64,000 nucleotides of DNA from an uncultured Holophagaceae bacterium. GTDB lineage: Bacteria; Acidobacteriota; Holophagae; Holophagales; Holophagaceae. The notes below the pieces were generated by a model. It saw only the letters and a list, made by a program, of their open reading frames with translations. It did not search any database and had not been told where the DNA came from. The translations under genes and the position numbers were made by a program. Numbering within the stretch: the stretch's first letter is position 1; each line of letters opens with the position of its first letter. Below, one piece after another: positions 30,633-40,100 of this stretch. Where the stretch lies: positions 1-64,000 of the forward strand of contig CAISFO010000079.1 of NCBI GenBank assembly GCA_903884655.1. The letters run 5' to 3'.

Positions 30633-31961
30633 ATGATTCAACGTCCCGGGCCCCTCGTGCTACCCCAACGGTACATCATCGCCAGCCTGTTCATTGCCGC
30701 CATGCTGCTGCTCTTCGCGGTGGTACAGGCGCCGCGTCCGGTCAGCGCCGGCGGGGTCACCGCGGTGGAATCCCCGGCGGTGATGAACCTGGGGGGCTTC
30801 GAATCCCTGGCGGAGTTCCGTCTGGTCGATGGCTGGGTGCCCCGGTTCCAGGGGACTCTGGACCCGGACCAGCCGGATGCCTGGCCCTTCGAGGGGGGCT
30901 TCGGAACGCCCTGGGAACCGGCTTCGCCCTACCTCGCTGACCAGGGCCTGGCCCTGAACGGTCCCGGAGGTCGCAGCGAGGTCGTGCTGTGGCGGGGATT
31001 GGAGTGGCGGCACTACCGCTTTGACGCCCCGCTCTGCTCGGCCCGGCTGGATCCGGCCAAAGGCAACCATCTCCTGGTGACACTCCAGATGGGTGCCGCG
31101 CGGTTCGAAACCCGCCTTCTCGAGGTGCCCGAAGGGCGGGTGCTCTGGTCCGCCCAATCAGGCCCCTGGAGCCGCTTCAGCTGGGACGGCCGCGCCGTGC
31201 TGATCGGATTCTTCGAACCCACCGAGGGCCGCGCTGATCCAAGGTTGCTGCTGAGCGTCCTGCCCTGCGAAGGGGAACCCGGGGAGCCGACCCTCGCCCC
31301 CTGGGATGAGCCGGGCATGGTCGCCGCCCCGCGGGGCATCGCCACCCGGCCGGAGCTGCTGTCGGAGGATGGCCGGGACTTGCCAGGGGCGAGGGTCGAA
31401 CTTCCCTGGCACCCCGGGGATCGGATCTGGCTGACCCTGGCGGGCCAGCTTTGGCATGGGGGCGCCCAGGGCTGGACCGCCTGGAATCTGGAGGACGGCC
31501 GGTGGCGGCGGCGGGCTGGTGGGAGCGGCGTCCTGAACGCCCATCCGCCGAGACGCATGGCGCTGACCCAAGCCGGGCCCGAGGATGGCATGATCCGGCT
31601 CACCAGCCCCGTTGGCAGGGTGGAGTGGACGGAGGTGGCTCCGGAGGTGCAGCCCTGGCCAGCCTGGGATGCCGCCTGGGTGTGGATGGACAACGGCGCC
31701 TTTGACGCCTGGGACCAGCGCTGGAGCGAGAGCCCTCTGCCACCCGAACGGCAGCGCCAGACCCTGTTCGCATCGTACCGATCCGAATGGCGCGCCGCCC
31801 AGGGGCTGCGGGCCTCGGTGAAGGGCTGGTTGCCTCGGGGACCCGAGATCGCCTTGCGAGAGTCCCATGGCACCGCCTGGGTCTGGGTGGGGGACCGGGT
31901 GCTGCTGGTCCGGCTGGTGGAGGTCGAGCGGGTGCGGATTCTCAGGAAGCTGCTTCGCTGA
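30633..31961 (+). CDS. Membrane-anchored periplasmic protein, unknown function
   Basis: Not recognised. The 442-aa product begins with one hydrophobic helix (residues about 13-32, YIIASLFIAAMLLLFAVV), then a long region rich in Trp, Gly and Pro with many short beta strands and no Cys pair or catalytic motif I can name. Spaced W-D/W-E elements (WHGGAQGWTAWNLEDG, AAWVWMDNGAFDAW) suggest a beta-propeller or repeated beta fold, but I cannot count blades. Divergent from the CYTH gene with about 30 bases between the starts. Confidence 0.7.
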   Translation: MIQRPGPLVLPQRYIIASLFIAAMLLLFAVVQAPRPVSAGGVTAVESPAVMNLGGFESLAEFRLVDGWVPRFQGTLDPDQPDAWPFEGGFGTPWEPASPYLADQGLALNGPGGRSEVVLWRGLEWRHYRFDAPLCSARLDPAKGNHLLVTLQMGAARFETRLLEVPEGRVLWSAQSGPWSRFSWDGRAVLIGFFEPTEGRADPRLLLSVLPCEGEPGEPTLAPWDEPGMVAAPRGIATRPELLSEDGRDLPGARVELPWHPGDRIWLTLAGQLWHGGAQGWTAWNLEDGRWRRRAGGSGVLNAHPPRRMALTQAGPEDGMIRLTSPVGRVEWTEVAPEVQPWPAWDAAWVWMDNGAFDAWDQRWSESPLPPERQRQTLFASYRSEWRAAQGLRASVKGWLPRGPEIALRESHGTAWVWVGDRVLLVRLVEVERVRILRKLLR

Positions 31962-32046
31962 ACCGAGAGATTGCTACCGAAGTGCACATTTCTGGTAGCG
32001 TTGTGCCCAGGCTCTCTCTCCTTCTTCCGGCTTCCCGAGGTTTCCG

Positions 32047-33345
32047 ATGCCGCGTCTCCTCCTCGTGGACGACAATCCCAGCATCCACAGGATTGCCGAA
32101 TCCCTCCTGGCTCCCACGGATGTGGAACTGGTCTGCGTGGATTCCGCCGCGGAAGCCCTGGACCGCATTGAACGCGGTGAGCGCTTCGATGTGGCCCTGG
32201 TGGATACGGCCATGCCGGGCATGGATGGCTGGACGCTGCTGGCACGCCTGCGCAGCATGGAAGAGACCGTCCGGATGCCCATCGCCCTGATGGCGGGGGT
32301 GCTGGATCCGGTGGACCCCGCGAAGCTGGCCAGGGCACCCATCCAGGGCTTCCTGAAAAAGCCCATCGAGCTGCGCGAGCTGGGTGACCGCGTGAAGGCC
32401 CTGCTGGTGGCGCCCGTGAACGTCGACCCTTCTCCCTTCAGCACGGTTCCGGCGACCCCCGCTCGCGATCTGATGCAGCGCGCGGAGCCCTCGCTGCCGG
32501 AGTTCCGCCCCGAGGTGGAAGCGCAGGCCGTGGAGCCGATCACCGTGCCGGAGCCGCCCGCGCCTGAAGAGGACCTCCTGCTGCTCTCCGCCGAAGACCT
32601 CTGGCCCGAGGAGCCCGTCGCGGAACCCGAAGCGTCTGCGGTAATTCCTGAGACCGTTCCGTCAGCGATTGATTTCCCCGAGGTGCAGCTGGAACTGGAG
32701 GAGCTGGATCTCGAAAGCCTTCGGGACCTCACGGGAGAACCCCAGCCCCAGCGGACGCCCGTGGCCTTTACCTCCCCTGAACCCGATTTCGACATCGAGG
32801 CCATGCCTGGACTTGCGGAAGACGAGGACCAGCTGGTCACGCTGTCGGGACTGGAGGATCTGGAATCCCTGCCCGCGGAGTTCGAGCTGCCGCCTCCGGC
32901 GCTGACGCTTGAAGATGAATCCGAAACCGAGGATGCCTTCGCCCACCTTCCCGTGGCCGCGTCCCTGATCGGCATCGCAGATGAGGAGACCCCCGAGCCT
33001 GTTCTCGAGGTTCACGAGCCAGCACCTGAGGCTCACTTGGCACTGGAGCAGCCGGTGGTCGCTGCCGAGCCGGTGGTCGCTGCCGAGCCGGCCGCCGCTC
33101 CCGAACCGGTCCCTCCTGCCGCAGGTGGGCAGCCAGCTGCCGTTCCCGGGCAACCCACCACGGCCCCGCTGCAACCGGGGCAGGTGACCCCCGAACTGGC
33201 CCGGGCCGTGGTCCAGGCCATGCTCACAGATCCCGTGCTGGTGGATGCCCTGGTCAAGGCTGTGGTGGCTCGCATGGGCGACCAGGTGCTGCGCGAGATC
33301 GCCTGGGAAGTCATGCCTGATCTGGCGGGAAGATTGCATCAGTAG
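32047..33345 (+). CDS. Receiver-domain protein with long acidic linker
   Basis: 432 aa. Residues 1-120 form a receiver (PRLLLVDDNPSIH, phosphoacceptor in VALVDTAMPGMDG, KKPIE switch lysine). Residues about 125-370 are low-complexity, rich in Glu, Pro, Ala and Val; the coding DNA holds an exact 18-base tandem repeat at 33054-33089. The C-terminal 50 residues form conserved-looking helices (ARAVVQAMLTDPVLVDALV, LREIAWEVMPDLAGRL). The last block resembles helical tails seen in myxobacterial/Geobacter regulators of polarity or chemosensory proteins (recalled). There is no DNA-binding domain. It is followed 54 bases later by the next gene. Confidence 0.85.
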   Translation: MPRLLLVDDNPSIHRIAESLLAPTDVELVCVDSAAEALDRIERGERFDVALVDTAMPGMDGWTLLARLRSMEETVRMPIALMAGVLDPVDPAKLARAPIQGFLKKPIELRELGDRVKALLVAPVNVDPSPFSTVPATPARDLMQRAEPSLPEFRPEVEAQAVEPITVPEPPAPEEDLLLLSAEDLWPEEPVAEPEASAVIPETVPSAIDFPEVQLELEELDLESLRDLTGEPQPQRTPVAFTSPEPDFDIEAMPGLAEDEDQLVTLSGLEDLESLPAEFELPPPALTLEDESETEDAFAHLPVAASLIGIADEETPEPVLEVHEPAPEAHLALEQPVVAAEPVVAAEPAAAPEPVPPAAGGQPAAVPGQPTTAPLQPGQVTPELARAVVQAMLTDPVLVDALVKAVVARMGDQVLREIAWEVMPDLAGRLHQ

Positions 33346-33399
33346 GCGCATGACCCGCTCAGATTCCTATTTCCCAAGGCTGCCCCTCAGGCTCATCCC

Positions 33400-34044
33400 A
33401 TGATCACCGGCTACAACACGGACGTACGGCACGGGAACCGGGTCTTCCATGTCCAGACGGAAGACAAGGGCATATCCAACCCGAGGATCGAAACCCTCAT
33501 CTATGTGGGTGGCGAGATCCTGGACAACTATCGCTCCTCCTATGAGGATCTGCTGACGGGTCCCACCCCGCCTGAAACCATCATCCAGGGCCGCATGGAC
33601 GAACAGCACCGCGCGGTGATTCGCGACATCAAGAACGGGAAGTACGATCTCACCCCGCCGGATCTCGTGGAGCAGCAGGCCTTCAACGACCGTCCCCTGG
33701 ACCAGGCGATCCTGGAATTCCTGCAACAGGAAGGCGACGTGGACACCCTGGAACTGGTTCTGGACCAGCCCATGAAACCAGCCTTCGGCAGCCTCTTCCG
33801 GGTCCAGTTCCGGGCTCGCCTGAGCCAGAGTCAAAGCCCCGTGTCGGGAGCTGACGTGTCGGTCAAGCTCGTCTCCAGCCTCAAGAAGGCCACGGGTCTC
33901 CTGTCGGGCAGGACAGGCCCGGATGGACTTTTCATTGGGGAAGTCCAGCTTCCGCCCAGTCAGCCCGGGCAATGCGCCGTGGTGGTGAGCTGCGCCTGCG
34001 ACCAGGGCTTCGACGAGCTGAAGGCAGCTGTGATTGCAAATTGA
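33400..34044 (+). CDS. Conserved protein of unknown function
   Basis: 214 aa, no signal peptide. The N-terminus has a distinctive conserved-looking stretch (RVFHVQTEDKG, NPRIETLIYVGGEIL, YEDLL) that I recall in hypothetical proteins from Acidobacteriota and delta-proteobacteria. The C-terminal half (about 125-214) looks like a beta-sandwich with GADVSVKLVSS and GPDGLFIGEVQLP, similar in rhythm to CarboxypepD_reg/Ig-like folds. No enzyme motif. Co-directional with the receiver protein upstream and the CarH-like regulator downstream. Confidence 0.75.
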   Translation: MITGYNTDVRHGNRVFHVQTEDKGISNPRIETLIYVGGEILDNYRSSYEDLLTGPTPPETIIQGRMDEQHRAVIRDIKNGKYDLTPPDLVEQQAFNDRPLDQAILEFLQQEGDVDTLELVLDQPMKPAFGSLFRVQFRARLSQSQSPVSGADVSVKLVSSLKKATGLLSGRTGPDGLFIGEVQLPPSQPGQCAVVVSCACDQGFDELKAAVIAN

Positions 34045-34045
34045 A

Positions 34046-34071
34046 ATTGTTCAAATAAAAATTTAGACAAT
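34046..34071. promoter_or_regulatory. Candidate operator/promoter of the MerR-type regulator
   Basis: An AT-rich 26-base imperfect palindrome: ATTGTTCAAAT at 34046-34056 and ATTTAGACAAT at 34061-34071, with AAAA between. Nine of eleven positions pair. It lies 40 bases before the regulator's likely start, where MerR/CarH-type proteins bind and autoregulate. TTGAAA at 34041 could be the -35. Its low GC contrasts with its surroundings. Confidence 0.55.
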
Positions 34072-34110
34072 TGTGATGCCGGACCTATCATGGACCCCAC
34101 GAGGTGGGGT

Positions 34111-34959
34111 ATGGACAAGGTCGATGCGGAACTCCTGAGCATTGGCGATATCTGCTCCGAAACGGGGCTCTCGGCCGATGTGGTGCGCGTGTGGGAGCGA
34201 AGGTACGGGTTCCCCGTGCCCATTCGTCTGCCGTCGGGCCATCGGCGTTACCGTCAGGAGGACCTGCACCGCCTGCGGCTCATGGCCGAGGCCGTGGTGC
34301 AGGGTCACCGGCCTTCCCTTGTCGCCAAGGCTGGCGAGGCCGCCCTGCGGCGCCTGCTCGTGCCCACCCGGGTACCCCAGGTGGAAACGCTCTTCGAAGC
34401 CGTCAAGGCCATGGACACGGATGGAATGCGCCGGCAGTTGCGGGAGGCTCTCGACCAGCTGGGGCTGAAGCCCTTCCTGCAGCAAGTGGTCTCCCTGCTC
34501 CTGGACCGGGTGGGCATGGCCTGGGCAGATGGCAGCATCGGCATCCAGCACGAGCACCTGGTGACCGAAGTACTGGAGGATCTCCTCCGGGAGCTGCGGC
34601 TGGAATTCCGCAGCACCCCCAGCCGGGGCTGCGTGCTGCTCTGCACCCTCCCCGGGGAACGCCACCGTCTGGGCATGCTCATGGCAGCCCTGGCCTACGC
34701 GGCCCAGGGCACGCGCACCGAACTGCTGGGGGTGGACCTGCCCGTGGCCAGCATCGCCCAGGCGGCCAGGGCCCTGCAGGTGGACCGGGTGGCGGTGAGC
34801 CTGTCCATCCAGAGTGCCGGGGAAACGACCCGGAAGCTGCTCCTGGACCTCCTGGAGCGATTGCCCTCCGGCTGCCGTCTGCTCATCGGGGGCCAGGGCG
34901 CGGCCCGCATCCGCAAAATCGAGGGGGTGGAGCGGATGGTGGGGTTCGATGTGATCTGA
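34111..34959 (+). CDS. CarH/LitR-like MerR regulator with B12-binding domain
   Basis: 282 aa from ATG 34111 (GAGGTGGGG upstream); an in-frame ATG at 34090 is an alternative. The N-terminal MerR helix-turn-helix reads SIGDICSETGLSADVVRVWERRYG, with the wing PSGHRRY. A four-helix bundle follows with W138, nine residues, then Glu148-His149, the Wx9EH motif of CarH-type photoreceptors. The Rossmann-like domain has PGERHRLG; its His185 sits where CarH proteins coordinate cobalamin cobalt. CarH tetramers hold adenosylcobalamin in the dark and release DNA on light. Light sensing is inferred from these residues. No carotenoid gene is adjacent. Confidence 0.85.
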   Translation: MDKVDAELLSIGDICSETGLSADVVRVWERRYGFPVPIRLPSGHRRYRQEDLHRLRLMAEAVVQGHRPSLVAKAGEAALRRLLVPTRVPQVETLFEAVKAMDTDGMRRQLREALDQLGLKPFLQQVVSLLLDRVGMAWADGSIGIQHEHLVTEVLEDLLRELRLEFRSTPSRGCVLLCTLPGERHRLGMLMAALAYAAQGTRTELLGVDLPVASIAQAARALQVDRVAVSLSIQSAGETTRKLLLDLLERLPSGCRLLIGGQGAARIRKIEGVERMVGFDVI

Positions 34960-34967
34960 AGGCGAAA

Positions 34968-35870
34968 TCAGCTGTGCTCTTCCGGCGCCCACTGTTTTTG
35001 GAGCCGATGGAGCAGGAGGCGCAGCTCCAGGAGCAGGGGCCGGGCCGCCAGGAAACAAAGGAAGCCCGCCAGGGGCACGGTCAACTTGAAACCGATGTGC
35101 TTGAAGCCGAGGGCCCCCACCACGCCGCCGCCCAGGAACGAGACGAGGATGAGCAGGTACAGCCTGAGCTTCTGGCGGTTGGCCACGATGCGTTGTCGCC
35201 CGTGCTGGTTGTGGACGTTGATGTAGAAAAGTCTGCTCAGTTCGATCCCGATATCGGTCACGGTGCCGGTCAGATGGGTGGTGCGCACCGCCGCGCCGGA
35301 GATGATGGACGTCACCGCGTTGTGCAGGCCCATGATGAAGCAGAGCAACATGACGGTGACGGGCAGGGTGAATTCCACTTTCTGCTCCAGGCGGCTGCCC
35401 ATGATGCCGAACACCAGCAGAAACCCCGCCTCGACCACCAGGGTCAGGGCGTAGCGGCTGCGCATGCGGTGCCGCTGCCCATAGCTGATGAGGGTGGTGC
35501 AGAGAAAGGCCCCGCTCAGGAAGCTCACCATCATGGCCAGGGCCGCCAGCGCCGTGGTGATGTCCCCGTAGGCCAATTCGTCAGCCATGGAGGACACCAC
35601 GCCGGTCATGTGGGAGGTGTAGTGGCCCACGGCCAGGAAGCCGCCCGCGTTCACCGCGCCCGCCACGAACGCCATGGCCCAGGCCAGCTGCCGGTTGAGG
35701 TTGTCCGAGCGCAGGGCGCCTTCGCGCACCAGGAGCTTCTCCTGGATGGGCAGGGTGGCCAGGGCTGTATCCACCGCGATCTGGAGCTGATGCCCGTCCA
35801 GACGGTTCCTCAGCAGCCGCCGCATGTAGCGGGCCACGATCAGCTGGACGGCTCTGGGAATGCGGCGCAT
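34968..35870 (-). CDS. YoaK/DUF1275-family membrane protein
   Basis: 300 aa. From about residue 60 it shows six hydrophobic helices and family features: AGAVNAGGFLAVGHYTSHMTG (first helix), IMGLHNAVTSIISGAAVRTTHLTGTVTDIG and GALGF. Most family members begin near that first helix; here about 55 charged residues precede it (RYMRRLLRNRLDGHQLQIAVD), an N-terminal cytoplasmic addition. Transport function is suspected for the family but not proven. Its 3' end lies eight bases from the stop of the convergent CarH-like gene. Confidence 0.88.
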   Translation of the reverse strand: MRRIPRAVQLIVARYMRRLLRNRLDGHQLQIAVDTALATLPIQEKLLVREGALRSDNLNRQLAWAMAFVAGAVNAGGFLAVGHYTSHMTGVVSSMADELAYGDITTALAALAMMVSFLSGAFLCTTLISYGQRHRMRSRYALTLVVEAGFLLVFGIMGSRLEQKVEFTLPVTVMLLCFIMGLHNAVTSIISGAAVRTTHLTGTVTDIGIELSRLFYINVHNQHGRQRIVANRQKLRLYLLILVSFLGGGVVGALGFKHIGFKLTVPLAGFLCFLAARPLLLELRLLLHRLQKQWAPEEHS

Positions 35871-35945
35871 GGATGGTTAAGTCTACAGGCTCCGGCTTCG
35901 GGCTTCAGGCACCAGGCAGCCGCCCTCAGCCGGTAGACTGCTTCC

Positions 35946-36953
35946 ATGCGAAAGATCCTCCTCCTCCACACTGGTGGCACCCTAGGTATGGCGCCCAGCG
36001 GCGAACCCGCCTCCCTGGCACCAGGGCCGTTCCTGGACCACCTGCTGGTGCAGGTGCCTGAGCTGGGCCAGCTGGCACGCCTTTCCGTGGAGGTGCCGTT
36101 CAATCAGGATTCCGCCTGCCTCGAGCCTGCGCACATCCTCACGCTGACCCGGCGAGTGCGCGAATCGGCCACCTCCTATGACGGCTTCGTCATCATTCAC
36201 GGCACGGACACCATGGCCTTCAGCGCCTCCTGCCTCGGCTTCCTGCTGGCGGACCTGGGCAAGCCCGTGGTGCTCACGGGCAGCCAGCGGCCCCTGGCCT
36301 TCGTACGCAGCGATGCCCGCAGCAATCTGGTCAACGCGGTGGATCTGGCCTGCCGGGCCATTCCCGAGATCGGCATCTGCTTCGGAACCCACTGGCTCCG
36401 GGGTGTGGCCACGGACAAGCTCAGCGTCCACCAGTTCGAGGCTTTCCAGAGTCCCAACCTCGCCCCCCTGGCCGAAATCGGGGCCGAGATCCAGCTGCAT
36501 CCCGAGGCCGGCGCCTTCACCCGCCAGGTGCCCGCGGGGCTGGGCGCCCAGCTCGACCTGAACATCCACACAATCACGCCCCACCCCGGCATGTCCTGGT
36601 TCGCCGCCCCCGCCGGCGCGAAAGCCGTGCTGATCCTGGCCTTCGGCGCCGGCAACCTGCCCATGGACCGCCCGGACCTCAAGGTCTTCATGGAGGACTG
36701 CCGTCAGCGTCGTCTGCCCGTGGTGGTGATCTCCCAGTGTCCTTACGGCGGTGTGGATCTCTCCGCCTACGAACTTGGACGGAAGGCCGAAGAACTGGGA
36801 GCCCTGTCGGGTGGTCTGCACACCCGCTGGGCGGCGCTCGCCAAACTGGCCCTGGTGCTCGGAGGAGGAGGAGGCCTGCCGGAAACGCGGGAGGCCTTCA
36901 GCGTCCAGTGGGCCGGAGAGCCCATACGCGACGAGGTCTGGCCCCAGGCGTGA
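35946..36953 (+). CDS. Type I-like L-asparaginase
   Basis: 335-aa cytoplasmic asparaginase hydrolysing asparagine to aspartate and ammonia. Both active-site signatures are present: the first Thr in LLLHTGGTLGM at residue 12 and the second in IIHGTDTMAFSAS. GSQRPLAFVRSDARSNLVNAV is also typical. No signal peptide, which together with length fits the cytoplasmic type (AnsA). Start ATG 35946. The gene is divergent from the YoaK gene and 157 bases before the large NRPS gene; there is no clear terminator between. Confidence 0.93.
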   Translation: MRKILLLHTGGTLGMAPSGEPASLAPGPFLDHLLVQVPELGQLARLSVEVPFNQDSACLEPAHILTLTRRVRESATSYDGFVIIHGTDTMAFSASCLGFLLADLGKPVVLTGSQRPLAFVRSDARSNLVNAVDLACRAIPEIGICFGTHWLRGVATDKLSVHQFEAFQSPNLAPLAEIGAEIQLHPEAGAFTRQVPAGLGAQLDLNIHTITPHPGMSWFAAPAGAKAVLILAFGAGNLPMDRPDLKVFMEDCRQRRLPVVVISQCPYGGVDLSAYELGRKAEELGALSGGLHTRWAALAKLALVLGGGGGLPETREAFSVQWAGEPIRDEVWPQA

Positions 36954-37110
36954 GGGGCGGGGGATCCCCTGCCGGCCGGTCTTCAACCCTGGGCCCTGCG
37001 TCCGGGTCCGTAAGGGACCGATTGAGATTCAAGGTCCGGAGGGCAGTGTCCGCCGGTTGAATGCCGCGGGAATCAGTCTCCCCAGGTCTTTGCTGCCATC
37101 CGGGGTCGTC

Positions 37111-40100
37111 ATGCCAGTTCCCGCAACCCATGAGATTTCCTGCTTCCAAGCGGCTCTGGGGGCGTTCGCGCTGCTCGCCGAGGCCCACCTCGGGGCGGAA
37201 GGAATCGTCCTTGAAACTGAGGCACTGGGCGTCCATCGGCAGGTCTCGATGCGGGCGCGGGAACTGGAGTTGGTTGGTGGCCTCGTGGACACGGTCTGGA
37301 AGAACCTGGATCCCGGAACTCAGGCCTGCCGCATCGAGGGGAGCTCCGCTCACGGGTCAGGTCGAATCTCTGGGGACATCCGGATCCAGGACGACGTGGC
37401 GCATCTGGAAGATCTGGCCTGGGAAGGAGTGATCCTATCCAAGGACTGGAGCTTAGTGCACTTTGGCCGACTGGTCGAAACCATACGCGGGGATGCTTCG
37501 GCGCGGGTGGATCGCGTTTCCATGTTGTCCACGGAGGAACAGGCCCTCCTGCTTGGACCTTTCTCTGGCCCTCTCCATGATCCCGGACTCACGCGGGGTG
37601 AGACCCTGCTGGAGATTTTCACAGCGACAGCCCAGCAGCATCGCCAGCGTCCAGCCATCGACGAAGCAGGTCGGGTTCTGACTTATGGGGACCTGGATGG
37701 GTGGTCGAATCGGGTGGCCCGGATGCTCCTGACCAAGGGTGTGGGCCGGGGCTCCCTGGTGGGTCACTGGATGGCCCGGAGTGCCACGGCCTATGCGGCC
37801 CTGCTCGGCATTCTCAAGACGGGGGCGGCCTATGTACCTCTGGATCCTGAGCTGCCGCCGGCGCGGGTCCGGCAGGTGGCCACAGAATGCCGGATGGACC
37901 TGTTGCTGGCATCGACCGTGCGGGCCGAGGGAGTTCGCCTGGAGTGCCCGATCCTGGATCTGGCCGAACGCTCAGCGGAATTGGCGGCGCTCTCCTTGAC
38001 CGATCCTGCCGTTCGAGTGGAGACAGAAGACCTCGCCTACGTCATCTTCACTTCAGGTTCCACGGGGACGCCGAAGGGTGTGCCCATCACGCACCGTTCC
38101 GTCTGCACCCTTGTCCGGGCGGAGGCCCAGCTGTTCGGTGTCCGGCCCGAGGATCGCGTCTTTCAGGGGTTCTCACTGGCCTTCGATGCCTCGGTCGAGG
38201 AACTGTGGCTGGCCTGGGTCAGCGGAGCCTGTCTGGTGGTGGGTACCAGGACCCTCATGCAGGCGGGACCTGAATTGGGAAAGCGCTTGTCGGAGGCCGG
38301 TGTCACGGTCTTTTCGACGGTGCCTACGCTGCTGGGCCTCTTGGCGGATCCCGTTCCTTCTTTGCGCCTGCTCATCCTCGGCGGCGAGGCCTGCCCGGCG
38401 GATCTGGTGGACCGCTGGTCCCGCCCTGGTCTCCGCATGGTCAACACCTATGGCCCCACGGAAGCCACGGTCATCGCCACCTGGGCGGACCTACAGCCCG
38501 GTCACCAGGTCACCATCGGCCGGGCGGTGCCCAATACCCGGGTGTATGTCCTGGATGGCCAGGGCGCGCTCTGTCCCATCGGCGTCCCCGGAGAGCTACA
38601 TCTTTCGGGGGCCGGACTGTCGGCGGGCTACCTGGGGAGACCGGACCTGACGGCGGAGCGGTTCATTCCGAATCCCTTTGCCGATGGTCCTTTCTGCGAT
38701 CGGCTCTACCGGACGGGCGACCGAGTCCGTTTCAACGATCGGGGTGAGCTGGAGTTTCTGGGGCGCATCGATGCCCAGGTGAAGCTGCGGGGTTTCCGCA
38801 TCGAGCTGGATGAGATCGAGGCGGTCCTGCGCCTGGAACCAACCGTGCTGGCGGCGGCAGTGACCCTCTGGCCTGACCCGGGCCTCGAGCGGCTGGTGGC
38901 CTATGTGGTCCCCAGGTCCGGGTGCAGCGTGGAGGAAGCAGGACTGCTGCAGGCTCTGCGGCAGCGGCTGCCGTCCTACATGGTCCCCTCGGCCATCGAG
39001 CTGTTGGATAGACTGCCCGTCCTGGCCAGCGGCAAGGTCGACCGCAAGCGCCTGCCAGCGCCCGCGGAGCGGGCTCCCGAGCTTCCTTCCAGCGGAGTGC
39101 TTTCGGTGCGGGAGGAACGGCTCGTGGCCACCTGGACCCGTCTGTTTCACGGGCGTCGACCGGGCCTGAATGAGGACTTCTTCCGGGACCTGGGGGGCCA
39201 TTCCCTCCTGGCGGCGGCGGCGGTGTCGGAGCTACGGAAGGAGGCTGACTTCTCCGGGCTCGCCATGCCCGATGTCTACGCGTTTCCGACCATCCGGGCC
39301 CTGGCCTTCGAATTCGAGATGCGGGCCGTTCGGCAGCAGGATCGGCCCGCACCGCTGCCCCGCCTGCCCAGGGGAGCGGCATCCGTCTGGCTGCATCGCT
39401 TTTGTGCCGTGGCCCAGCTGCTGTCCCTCTACCCGCTCCTCGGCTTCTATGCGCTGCAGTGGATGACACCCTATCTGGTCTATGGCTGGTCGCAGGACCA
39501 CGACTTCCCCCGGGCGACCGGCATCGCGGCGGCCCTGCTGTCGCTGGCCCTGGTCTACCCGGCCATGTACCTGCTCTCCATCGCCGCGAAGTGGCTCCTC
39601 CTGGGGCGGATCCGGCCGGGCCGACACCGCGTGTGGGGCTTCTTCTACTGGCGCTGGTGGCTGGTCCACCGGATCATCGCGGCCACGCCCCTGGACTACC
39701 TGGTCGAGTCGCCGCTGCTTGGCTGGTACTTCCGGCTCATGGGGGTCCGGATCGGGGGGAATGTCCACCTCGGCACCACGGCCCTGGCGGCCTTCGACCT
39801 GACCCGGATCGGCGAGGAGGCCAGCATCGGCCAGGACGCCCGGCTGAGTGGCTACACCCTTGAGGATGGGTTCCTGGAGATCGGCTCGATCCAGGTCGGT
39901 CGGCGCTGCTACGTGGGAAACCGCTCGATCCTTTCCCCTGGCTCCGAACTCGAAGACGGGGCGGTGCTCGAGGATCTCGGGCTGCTTCCCGCGGGTGGGC
40001 GGATCCCCGCCGGGCAGCGCTGGGCCGGGTCACCGGCCCGGCCCCTCCCGATCCGGGTGGAAGACCAGCAGCGCACGGCCACACCGCTGGCGCCGGCCTC

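Noticed and set aside
36751..37110. N-terminal extension of the NRPS from 36751
   Set aside because: Overlaps the end of asparaginase in another frame with no domain text; ATG 37111 or TTG 37057 are the realistic starts.
36954..37110. Terminator after asparaginase
   Set aside because: GGGGATCCCC is a palindrome without a loop and has no T-tract; the small GGTCC/GGACC stem is too weak to call.
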